Origin: Gordius sp. MW1
Taxonomy: Eukaryota > Nematomorpha > Gordioida > Gordea > Gordiidae
Length of the DNA stretch: 64,000 bases
Assembly (NCBI GenBank): GCA_964036665.1
Contig: OZ038532.1
Span: forward strand, 21,727,037-21,791,036
Reading direction: 5' to 3'
Part shown: in pieces, positions 47,793-59,500 of the stretch
How the letters are laid out: every line of letters begins with the position of its first letter
Position numbering within the stretch: position 1 is the stretch's first letter
The notes under the pieces: generated by a model
What the model was told of the DNA's origin: nothing
The model's database searches: none
The model's input: the letters and a program-made list of their open reading frames with translations, nothing else
Position numbers and translations under genes: made by a program

Positions 47793-49180
47793 TCTTATAT
47801 ATAAAAATACTATGTGTGTATATGTGTATGCCGCCACCAATTTTGTAAAACTACCAGACCTATTTGGCTCAAATTTTCACAGTTTCCCACACTCCCGAGC
47901 ATGTTTTAAGGTTTGTTCGAGCCTAATCGGTCGAGTAGTTTTCGAGAGGTCAAGTTTTTTCTGTTTTATAAGTTTTGGCACTTAATAAAGACGTCATATG
48001 ACGTCATATTGTGACAACAATCAAATTTAATAATGATAAGACGTTTATTTTTATTCAGAAACAATACAAATAATCAGAATTGTTTTAAAGGTAAATTTTT
48101 TTCCATCCCAATAATCTACAAATAATCGGAGCCTTTTTTTCCATCCCGACAATCTACAAATTATCGGAGCCGCTAACAATTTTGGAAATCTACCAGACCG
48201 ATTTGGTTCAAAATTTCACACTTCATTCCTGACACTCCGGAATGCAAAAAAAAAAATTTTCTATCCCAATAATCTACAAATAATCGGAGCCTTTTTTCCA
48301 TCCCGACAATCTACAAATATTCAGAGCCGCTAACAATTTTGGAAATCTATGTGACCGATTTAATTCAAAATTTCACACTTCATTCCTGACACTCTGGAAT
48401 GCGATAAAAACATGCACAACATTTGGGATGAATGTACGATGGCACATAAAAAAGCACTCGAGGCGCTGGATTGTATACCTCGAGATTTGAGACAGATTGC
48501 ACGTCCTATGGGAGGAGCTCTCTTGCTGCTTGCCGGTGACTTCCGTCAAACCTTGCCAGTCATCCCAAAGTCAACACCCTCAGATGAGCTTAATGCTTGC
48601 CTGAAAGCGTCATATCTTTGGAGAAGTGTGAAAATAATTACGCTAACCACCAACATGCGTGTTCATTTACTTCAAGATGATTCGGCGCAACCATTTGGTA
48701 ACCAACTGTTGGACTTGGGAGACGGTAAATTTCCAATTGAACCTACAACGCACGAAATATCATTTCAATCGCACTTTTGCAAAATACAGTTATCAATTGA
48801 AGATGTCGTAAATATGGTGTTCCCGAAAATTCTTATTAACTTCACAAATCACGACTGGCTTTATGAAGGGGCTATCTTGGCTCCGAAGAATGACGACGTG
48901 AACAAAATAAATAATCGCATTCTATTGAACATTCCCGGTGAACCATTTACTTACACTTCTGTTGACACAGTTATCGATGCAGATCAGGCGGTGAATTATC
49001 CAAATCCAACTAAATTTCTAAATTCATTGGAACCATCGGGAATGCCACCTCACAAATTGATTCTGAAAATTGGTTCACCTATAATGATCCTTCGAAATTT
49101 AAATCTACCTAAGTTGTGTAACGGAACCAGCATCGGGAACGCGGGTAAATGGCAAAACAACGTTTGCCGGGTTCATCTAG
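47793..49180 (+). mobile_element. Helitron of tandem pair, copy 2
   Basis: Starts TCTTATATATAAAAATAC at 47793, directly after the CTAG of copy 1, and ends GTTCATCTAG at 49180, followed by T. It is closely similar to copy 1 over its whole length but has fewer AATCTACAAATAATCGGAGC units. Confidence 0.9.
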
Positions 49181-49191
49181 TTTTATTATAA
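48412..49191 (+). pseudogene. Helicase fragment in Helitron copy 2
   Basis: An open frame of 259 codons with IWDECTMAHKKALEALD, LLLLAGDFRQTLPVIPKS, TLTTNMRVHLLQDDSAQPFG and FLNSLEPSGMPPHKLILKIG. This is the middle part of a Helitron-type Pif1 helicase. The ATP-binding loop and the C-terminal motifs are absent. Unlike copy 1 it has no internal stop. It is probably non-functional but could be expressed. Confidence 0.75.
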
Positions 49192-49870
49192 GCATTAAAC
49201 ATATCCCTTCTTACATTAATATCATCAAAAATTTTAAAATCATAAATGTCGCGCTCTAGATTGTAATAACTTAAATTATAAGCCTATCGTTTTACAAATG
49301 GCTCATTTTAAAAACTTAAGAATACTTCAGTTAATTAAATATCTAATTTAGAAAAATTTATAATGTAAACATTAAAACGTATTTCACGACCAAATTTCTA
49401 ATCATAATGTCTCTAGCACTTATAAGAAGTGGTGCAATTTTAAAGAGTTATCTTACAAATAATTAACATTGTTAAGGGAATAAATATAATGGCAGTAGTT
49501 ATTCATTAGATATTTAATTTACAAATCATGTTGAACACTCTAAACTTTGTCTTCTTAAAGTCAAAATACCGACATAGGAAAAACATAGAATACAGTTCCA
49601 ATTTTATATGTGAGTTTTGCACAATGGAATTTATAAAATAGCAATAATGATAAAAAAAAAAGAAGCTTATATTAAATGGCAGTCCTGCCTGCAACAAATA
49701 TGCTATGCGAATAAATAGATGTCAATCATTCCAGAGGTCTATGTTTAAAGTTCTCTAATATAAATCACTTATATATGGCTTTTAACTTTTTTATTCGAAT
49801 AATATTAAAATTAATGATACTTTAATATTATATATAACAAAAGTATTGTATTAAGTATTAATAAAATTAC
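49181..49870. other. Intron-side flank of globin C-right
   Basis: Homologous to about 21110-21763. By analogy this is the start of intron 1 of globin C. No exon is seen. Confidence 0.55.
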
Positions 49871-50032
49871 CTTATAAACAATTTGATCCCTGTTAGTTCC
49901 AATTGGCCTGAAATTGTTTTAAACGATTCCTTTAAAACTAATACTTCCCTTGGTCTTAAGATTTCACGTTTAAAAATTAAATGCCGCAAAAGGTTCGTCC
50001 TGTGTGTGAAAAAATTCACAGGTTAACTTCAT
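49871..50032 (-). pseudogene. Globin C-right, first exon remnant
   Basis: Matches 21764-21933: an ATG at 50030-50032 and the helix A-B segment REVLVLKESFKTISGQLE, ending in a phase-2 donor (AG/GTAATT). A deletion puts the ATG and the helix in different frames (162 nt where 170 are found on the left). Exons 2 and 3 are missing; the tandem Helitrons begin within 0.7 kb. Confidence 0.7.
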
Positions 50033-51285
50033 CAACCCGTTTCTCGAATAAAGTAATGGACAAATATCATTTCTTAATAATTAAAATAATAATCACGTTA
50101 TTGATCAATATCAATATTTGATTCAAGAGCACGCTCTACATAATTATATTTACATTATTAATTGCAACATCCTACTTCGTAATTAAAATGTTGTTATGAG
50201 CAATAAATGTCTTAAATTGTTATTAATTTTTTAATATTATATGTGAGTAATATAATATTATTTTGTCAAAATATGATTATGTAATTATATTAAACGGTAT
50301 TTTACTTTAGTCAACAATAAATATAATTTTCAATGTCATTTTACAATTAAAAAATATTTACAAACAAGCAAAAAAGTCTATAACATAAGTACTTATTTTA
50401 AATTCGTTTAAATTCTGCGTTGTTTTTTTGTAATGGACAAAATTTATAGGAAAAAATATTAACTAAGGTTCGAATACTAAATTATAATAATCTTTCTACA
50501 AACAAGTTTCGATTAATAGATAAATCAATGTAGCAAACTAGTGTTTAATTTAAAATTAATTTGAAAGAAACATTTATGAGATTAAAAGGTAGCGTGCAAT
50601 TTTTAATTTAATTAACATACGATAAAGACCGTAATCTATTTTGTCCTTAACTAATAATATATTATTGAAAACGATATCATTAAAATTAAATCTTTATTTC
50701 TATAAATATATAGCTGAGTACGACCTAATTTGACTTCAAATCATATCCATACTATAGAATATTGTTGTGAAAACGGCTGGGTTTTATTCGGTTAACCTTT
50801 GATTCAACTAAAACTAACGGCCAACTCTGGTATGTTTTTCAAATTTAGACTAAGTCTAGGGGTCGACTAAGTAAAACAGACCGGTCTGTTTAATTTTAGT
50901 CGGAATTCAACCGTTCTTACAACATACTATAGAGGGAAAAAAATTGATTTGCTAATAGCGCAAAAACAAAGTTATGTGTAAACATTACACTTATGATTGA
51001 ATCGTTTTATCATCAACATGGGATCTATTATTTCTAAGATAATTTGTAGTTTAGGTTCTATTTAATTTAATATCATTAATATTATAACTATAATAAAAAC
51101 TATTTTAATTAGGACTTTATATTATATTTTAATTAAGATAAATATGTTTTTATTACCATATTATTATAAATCACTTTTACGCTGATAGTAGACATAGAAA
51201 AACTAATAAAATGAGCGTTGCAATCACAAGTTATACACAAGATAAGTAATGTTGTGCATAATAATTTTATAATAACAAAGTTGTT
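50033..51285. other. Spacer between globin B-right and C-right
   Basis: Collinear with 21934-24326, except that the left block has a 1.1-kb hAT-like insertion. It contains the empty site of that insertion at about 50469. No gene is seen. Confidence 0.55.
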
Positions 51286-52923
51286 TCATGGTTCGGCTTG
51301 GACAGTCTCTGAGTCTTTATCCAGCCAATTGGTTTCATTGTTTCTTTCCTCAGTGCATGAATCATGTAGAGTAGTTACTATAAAATGAATGACCTTTGCA
51401 TATATCTCGAACGTTTGTGGATTTCTATTACTGCCCAGTACCTCCAATAACTTCAAGCAAGGGTTTTTGCACACTCTTAATAGTATACAAAGACATCTAT
51501 CAATTTTAAAATGCTAGCTTATAAAAAAACTCTACACATTATTCTAATATTGTAATATACAAATTTATTGGAATCCTACTTAAAAATAATAAGGTTGAAA
51601 TCCATTTATGTGAGCGTGGTATTTCCCAAAGAATTTAACACTTTGTAACACAGCTTCATATCGTTAATGTTCGTAATAGCATCTTCAAATGTATTCATAA
51701 CAATCTCTGAATGATAGGCTAAAGCTTCATTGAATTCATATGCATAAGCGTTTTTGTACTGTTCCTCGGGTATAACTATTATTGGAAATAGTTTTAGGAA
51801 AAGTGGATTGTTCATGAATAATCCAATAAGTTAAGTAGATTATATGTTTTATGTTAATTATTTATAAAAATATGTTTTTATGATATTATTTAGGCACATG
51901 AAGCTTGATGTCATAACATGCAATCTATTTTATATTTAACTAGCTGACCCGGCAAACGTTGTTTTGCTAAAAATACATTTTTCTTTAATATAATAAAATT
52001 CGAGAAAACGTCAGCATTGTATGTATGACGTCATTATTGTATATGATGCCATAAATGAAACTGGCCGGGAAATGTCCGATATTTTTAAAACTAAAAGGAA
52101 TTTTAGGATTCTGAAAAAACTATTTTACCCCTGGCCGCCCTGGTCATCTATGGCTAAATTTTCGCGCGAATCGGGCCGGTAGTTTCAGAGTTTAGCCATT
52201 TTTTAAAACGTAATGTCCGATATTTTTAAAACTAAAAGGAATTTTAGGATTCTGAAAAAGCTATTTTACCCCTGGCCGCCCTGGGCATCTATGGCTAAAT
52301 TTTACCGCGAATCGGGCCTGTAGTTTTAGAATTTAGCCCTTATCACATACATACACACATACACTTTACTTTATATATATAGATAAGTCAGGATTTGTGT
52401 GTAAATTGTTAGTGCTTTGGTAAGCAATTTTAAAATTTACTATTTATAGTACGATATCTTAAAGTGTAATAAACGTTTCATACGATGTAACCTAATAAAA
52501 AATGGCGTTCAAAATCAGAGTATTTGTTTTAAAAGTGTTAATTGAATCAACAAGAAGATAAATTTGTCAAAAAATATATATTTGAAAAATTTGCAATTAA
52601 TCGCAAAATACTATATAGAGGAATCTTTTATTAATAAAACAAAATATATTTATAAAAGTTTTGAGATGATTTAATTACTTAACGAAAAATCTGATGCCAG
52701 TTACGTCCAATTTGTTAGAAATGGAGCTGAATGATTTCTTAAGGAGTGCAATTTCTTCCAAAGTCAGAATATAGTTTTCCGGTTTATTCAATTGGCAATT
52801 TTTATTTGATAAAACTGCATTGAATGAAATTATGGAAGTCTATTAATAGAACCTTTGGATTTAACACTTTTTGTATTCCTCTACTATTTGCATGTTAGGC
52901 ATTTTATCATGAACGCACCCCAT
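51286..52923 (-). pseudogene. Globin B-right, several lesions
   Basis: Exon equivalents are 52679-52923, 51580-51822 and 51286-51475. It starts MGCVHDKMPNMQIVEEYKKC and then meets in-frame stops (TAA, then TAA TAG) before the A helix LTLEEIALLKKSFSSI. The exon 2 acceptor is lost (ATTAG changed to ATTGG). One base is deleted near the proximal-His codon (TTTGGGAAA against TTTAGGGAAA), and the last codon of exon 2 is TAA. Exon 3 lacks two bases in the G helix. These lesions are independent and not all in homopolymers, so this is a true pseudogene. A Helitron (51940-52383) lies in its intron 1. Confidence 0.9.
51940..52383 (-). mobile_element. Short non-autonomous Helitron in globin B-right intron 1
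   Basis: The minus strand starts TCTATATATATAAAG at 52383 and ends GCAAAACAACG..., GGGTCAG and CTAG at 51940. It contains two direct units of about 130 bp (CCGATATTTTTAAAACTAAA, TACCCCTGGCCGCCCTGG). It is absent from the left block (empty site about 24985). At 444 bp it has no coding capacity. Confidence 0.9.
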
Positions 52924-54429
52924 CCGACAATAGAATATTAGAATTTAAAATTATTAAAAAAGTGATTTTGATGTATTCTACCAAATAAATAATTACTTAA
53001 TATTTCGGAGCAATAAGCAAAACTTAATTAGTAATTAGGGAAGGAACTGATTTATTACCAATTAGCAGTCTATAAGTCGTAAATATTATTTAGACATCCA
53101 TTCTCGGAATAGCCAATTTATTTAAAAATAATTAACTAGTAGGTGAAGGTAATTTGTCAATTAGGCGCACATCTTTTTTTATTAACACTATATATTTTAT
53201 TAACGCCAACCTAGATATAATCATTATACTATTATGCTTATCAATATTGATGACATTTTATGCTTTTGGAGGGTTACGCATAATTTATGGCATAACTGAC
53301 CCATTTGTAATTGAAATTTAGATAGAGATTTGAAAAAATGGTGCCGCATGCATTTTAACAAAACCAAGATCCATTTATTAAATTGACCTTTCTTCATGTT
53401 AAATGTTTTAATAGCCATTTGGTTTTAAAGATTATAAAAAAAATTTAAGAAACTAAAGTTAAAATTGGAAATTTTATAAAGTAACTATTAGAAAAGGGCC
53501 CACAACGTTTTACTCCAGTCAAAAATGAATCAACGTTAGTTAACTTATATAATTGTCTTTCTAGTTTTCAGCTTTATGATTTGGCTGTTATTCGGCACAA
53601 TTTTGGCATAGATTTTATATAATGTATTTTAAAAAAAGAGCAATTCAAATTACTATACCATTCTTTATTATGTTTTTATACTATTTGGTTCTTAGCAAGA
53701 AGTAAATTTAGATATTGCCAGTAAATAAATATGAAAAAATGCTATATAAGCATTTTTAATCAAATCATATATCTTAAAATTATATTTTCTACAATAAAAT
53801 CTTAATCTAAAACAATTTTAAGACTTAAATCTATTTTTCTTCTCGCTTTTTATACTCACATTATACCTAATACGATATGTTATATAAAATTAGTGATACT
53901 CGTGAAAGGATATTTAGATGTGGCAGGAGGCATATATGTTTCCAAATAAAAAAATTTAATTAATAAAAATTTATTCCAATTATTTCTGGGAAGTGCGTAT
54001 TTGTTTCTATATTTCGCGTAAGTCTTCCTATATTCCCTTCCCAAATAAAAATCGTTTCAAAGTACTTTTATTTGTAACTGAATAATTACATTCTCTAATA
54101 ATTAGCATAGTATAATCAACAATTATGTAATATTGGATTATGCAACATCTATCGATTATGAAGTCATTGTTTTATTAGCTCTGGCGCAGTCTATTTTCTA
54201 AGAATTTGGCGATTGACATCTTAAAGAACTAAAGATTGGAACAATCATTTTTATTAAGTCAAATTAAAATGGCGATAAATATAGAACAATCCAATCAATT
54301 AGTGCTTTTTATACTTTTGTATAATTACATAATCAATTTTTTTATTGATTTTTTTCATTGCTAAATATTTTATCATAACACAATTTGTTTAAAAAATTAC
54401 AATTTTAATTCAATAATATAAAGAAGCGT
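52924..54429. other. Intergenic spacer between globin A-right and B-right, first part
   Basis: Collinear with 25497-26750. Only AT-rich non-coding sequence is seen. Confidence 0.5.
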
Positions 54430-55025
54430 TATATGAGTAAGATGCCTTCATCTTCCTCTTTTAAAAGAGGCCAGGAATCCAGTGAGAATCAGAATTAAAT
54501 TTTGCTATTAAAATTACTATTGATTGTTGGGGGAATACTTAGAGGGAGGCTAATTCTTTGAATAAAGCCAACATAATTTTTCCATAGGATCCTGACCAGG
54601 AGGAAACTAATGTAATAAAAACACTAGACTTCATAAACACCCTGAACTTTTTTTTTCATCTTTGCAGAGGTTCATGCGGTTATAATTACGGTTAGAGGGG
54701 GCAAACAACTCGATCCACGTGAATTACGATTTTAAAAGGAGACCATTTTCCCATGGGACTAGGTAGGAACCGTCAGGATGCATCCTTCAAGGGAACGATC
54801 TCACGATTTAACTATGCATGGTTTTTTGGGCTTTTTTAAAGGTTGACTTGATGATGGCATTGATTTGAGAGTGTAGCAAGTGTCTAAATTTATTCAACAT
54901 GCGGTGAAATGGATGGGATGCTAATTCATTAACTTGCAGCCTGCAATTTTTACAGGCATATGCTTTGGTGTATTTGATTTCAAGGCGTAGTGCTATATTG
55001 TAGAATAGCTCTCTGTGCTCACCCC
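54430..55025 (-). pseudogene. LINE-A 3' fragment, right-block specific
   Basis: The minus strand shows CKNCRLQVNELASHPFH (a Cys/His cluster like that at 2697-2750), INAIIKSTFKKA, RMHPDGSYLVPW and SLDSWPLLKEEDE. The order matches the C-terminal part of LINE-A (1931-3245). Many stops and shifts. It is missing from the left block, so it was inserted after the duplication or lost on the left. Confidence 0.75.
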
Positions 55026-56598
55026 CCTCCCAAGTTAGAGAGTTAAACTATTTAATGTATTAACATCATAAAAGAATTTATTATAACGCGATGTAACGTG
55101 TCGAAAGTGTGAGACCAAACAGAGCTATGATAGGTTATAAAGCTAGAATAAAAAGGCAGATTCAAGTAATAAAGGTTGGTTGCTTTTATAATGATATTTA
55201 AAACAACTCTTAATGATGCAATGTAAATCATTTTTTATAATATGAGGTTTAATTTTTAATTATGGAAATCAATAATGAGACACGACTTGATACATATAAG
55301 AATTATGAGAATCATTTTATTTTAACAAGCTTCATTACACATTAACGATTAATTATTAGAATTCTATTTAGATTATGATTTGCATCAAAAAAGGCTGATT
55401 TGGATAGACAAAATATAAGAATAATGAATCCGTTAATTGTATATTTTGTATTTATTATCATTAAAAATTATAACTAAAATTACATGTAAAAATGTCAATA
55501 TGTGTAGTCTGATTATCCTTATTTCTCACTCAAATATAAATTGTTTACCAACCTTTTTTTCAATCTCTAAATGGCTCAAAATTAGTTGAATAAAACTGTT
55601 AAGTATGAGTTAACTTATATTATCGTGTTTTTGATGATCCTCAAAGCAAAGTCTATGTTTCGAGCTAGCAATGTCGGTTAAATATTAGTTTTCAAATATA
55701 GCATTATTGCCAATGACTAAAATCACAATGTTTTAATCAACAATAATAATATTTAAAGAGAAAAAATAATTAATAAGTGAATTAGCATAGGCTCACCGAC
55801 GCCCACTGGCATTTAAGCGGTCACTGGTAAGTACAGATTGTTTACGCAAAATTTAATCAAATAACTACGCATATTTTCCTAATTAGTTGTTCTGGGAAAC
55901 CAATTACTAGTATTCTGTCTACACTTACGTTTTTTTGTATCAATTAGTTAACTATGATTTTAGGTGCGATCTATTAAAAATATTAAACTTTAAGGTTATA
56001 AGCAAATTTCTAAAATAAATTTTTTCAAACATATAAAATAAATCATACAGCAAATTTCGCCTCATCTTACCAAAACTTGGATCCTCTCGCCACTTTTTAA
56101 AATATCAAAGTATTCTGAATGACAACAATCTTACAACCATTTGGCCTAAAAGTCTTAAAGATAAATCAAAGACAGAAACAAGTATTTTATTTTCCTTACG
56201 TTAATCACTAAGCATTTTTCATTAGAAGTATCAATTTGTAACATATATTTTTACTAAATCAATTTTTCTAATTTAGGAACTAAGCTACAATTAAGGTGAT
56301 TAAAAATATAATGTTACAACAAATTTAAAAAAGATTTAAACCTAATTTAAAAGAAACTTATAACTTTATTAGTAATGCAGTTACAGACAATCATAATAAA
56401 ACTTATAATTTAAGTATTAACTCTGCATAAAAAAGCTATGTACACTTATATTTTATACATTTACATTCACAATTATAAAATTCCAAGGTAATCGACATCT
56501 CTTCTTAATTAATTTTTAGAATAAAAAATAATTGGACTTTATTAGTTGAAATAGAAACAAATTGATTAATTAGGCATTAAATTAGTCGTGACATTATA
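55026..56598. other. Intergenic spacer between globin A-right and B-right, second part
   Basis: Collinear with 26780-28617 without the MITE at 28149-28315. The AATAAA poly(A) signal for globin A-right is at 56538-56543 (complement). Confidence 0.55.
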
Positions 56599-59500
56599 TT
56601 AAGAGGCCTCCACAACTTCTTGTGCTTCTATAGTTTGCTTAATCTCTTCAGAAATTTCTTCAGTTACGCATGCTTGATGTAAGGTATTAACAACAAATCG
56701 GATTAATTTGGCATAAACTACACCTAATCCATGGTTCCATTTAGATCCCAAAACTTCTTTTACAGCTTCAAGCAAGGGCGTTTCGATGCTCTATAATAAA
56801 ATTATGTATAATACTATTAAGATTTAAACAACTTTTATAATTATTAAGTGCTGAATAGCAAATATTTGCAATTGTAGCCAAGAGAGACAATTAAATATAT
56901 ATTTCTTAAGAGACTATTTACGCTAAAAATTTATATATTTTTGTGATTGGATGTTGTTCGTAAATAGATAAAACATCAAAATGGCAATTTAAATTGGTCA
57001 GGAGGTATATTATTACGATAGATAATACATAATTTAAAAATATGTTTAAATTTTAGGAAAAATACTTTGCTTCCTGACCTTTTTTGTCATATAATTTTTA
57101 GTCACTTCTTTGTGATTGGGTTATTAACGCATGTATTTAATAAGTTGCAATCAAAATAAGACAACAAACTCTCCCCTTTTTTGCCAAATGACCCTCAAGT
57201 GTGTTATAGATAAATTTTTTAGGCAAGTGAATTATTACATAATTTTATTTACTAAAATTTACCAAGGTTAAGTACAAGAAAATAGCATATGTGGTATTTC
57301 TATTATTTCATCACAATGAAATATTGAAAAATTAATACAATTATTAAATTTTAAGAAGTTAACATGTCGGTCTTGAGTGTAGGTATGATGATTAACGCTA
57401 ACATGTGATTCTGGAATTAAATTATTATAACCTTATGACACTCAATTAAGTGGTATTTAATCAGCACATTTGCTCTTCATTCATAAACTCATATGTTCTA
57501 AATGGTGAAAGAATCTTAAAACACTGAATCATATGTTTAAAAAAAACTTAGACCTATATTAAGGTGTCCTTAAAATGTCACAAGTAGGTGAAGGTATAAA
57601 AATAGTTAAAATCTTATTATTAACAATTTAATAATGATAAGTTTTGGATATAGAAGGTTTACAAGGTACATGACAGTGGTGTACGCAAGGGGGTGGTTTT
57701 GAGATTCAACCCCCCCCCCCCCGGATTTCGGAAAAAATATTTTTTTTTTAATATCGCATTATTTAATAAATATTATGAAATGAGTGTTACTTGATTAACT
57801 ATGAGCACTTATATTAAACACGATTAAGTATTTTTACGCGTTAATATATTTTTCCAAGATTTTCCTTGTGGTTATAAAACGTAAGCATTTCATATGAATT
57901 CCTCGATCAATTTGAATAAAATAAAAGGCGGAATGTTTAAATTTTGTGTCAAAAAGTTAATCATGTAGAACAAGAACCTGCTGCTGGTAAGATTTTTAAA
58001 TGATTGTAGTTAGATAATAATTTTAGATTTAGTTTATGTGGAACAAAGACCTGCTATTTAAAATCTAAATTTGGCTGGACAAACTCACATGGATGCTACA
58101 TTATGTATATCCATGGGCGTAGCCAGGTCTTGAATTAGGGGGGGGGGGAGCGAAACGTTTAAAAGTTCACTTGGGGGGGGGGGGGGGGCAAAACATATAT
58201 TTTTTTAATTTATAAGGGTATTTGCATTGAAATCTTTTTTTGTCAGGGGGCCCCCTGGCTACGCCCATGTATAGATCTTTAATCAAATTAAATAAAAACA
58301 ATTTCTTATAAATTTTTTCTATATTCGAAGAAAAAATTTGAAAACCCCCCTCAAAACAAATTCCTGCGTACGCCCCTTGTACGTGATAAACAATAGGTGA
58401 TTGATATAAGCCACAAATTTATTTTCAAAAACAAAAAATCCAAGTTCAAAAGTAATAACAAAGTTTTAATAAAACAAGTGAGGTACTTACAAAAAAGTAT
58501 TCCGCTTTGAATCCAGCTATATGATAGTGATAAGTTCCGAGTGAAGTTAATACTTTGTAGCATAGGTCGTAATCGGTTACATTACGAATTGCTTCTTCGA
58601 AAGTGTTCATAACAATTTCTGCATGAACCGCAAGGGCTTCATTTCTTCCATAAGCAATAGCGTTAGATAGTTGATCTTCGGCTATTACTATTTTAGGAAA
58701 CATGGCTAAATACGTTGGTGTTGCCACGAATAACCTTGTCCAAACAAACTTTTATATTCATAAATTACTCACAAATAATATCGTTTTATAATGTACATTC
58801 TTGAAGTCAGCTTTAAACACTAATTCTCCATCAAATTTAATTGTATATACTAAAAATCCGCTTTAGGCGTTTATAGAATTATGAGATATTTTTTATAAGG
58901 CAACTTTTAATAATTATGGAATAGCTCTTAGTTATAAATAATTCAAATGCCTTCACCATAAAACCCTTTTATAATATGGTTGATAATTTAGTCTTAACGT
59001 TGTTTAATGAAAATTTAATGTTAAATGTAAATTTTGTTATAAATAATTAAATTAAATAAATTGACAAAATTAGATTTAATTTAAAAATGATAGCCTAATG
59101 CTTTATATAATTTTATAAGATCTAACTTTTAGAAAATTAAATTTGAATAATTATTTAATTTATGCCCTAAAGTTTGCTAAGATGAATAATTGGCATTAAA
59201 AATTGCAATATGGCTTTTTACTTCGTTCTTATTTTCCATGATATACTAATCACAAGTGCGTCATACAAAAGATTTTAAGACAAATTTAAAACACTCCGTC
59301 AAATTTAAATGGAACATGATATAAGTAATGCCCCCAATTTCATTTATCAATTCCGTCCGGTAAAAGGGGACAGTTGAAAAAAGAGGTTACAAATTTTTAT
59401 TATTAAATTTCATTCCAGGACTTTTCCTCCCCTATTTAACCCTTTATTTAGTGTGGCAATTAAAGCTTGTGTAAGTATAATTAACATTTTAATCATTAAC

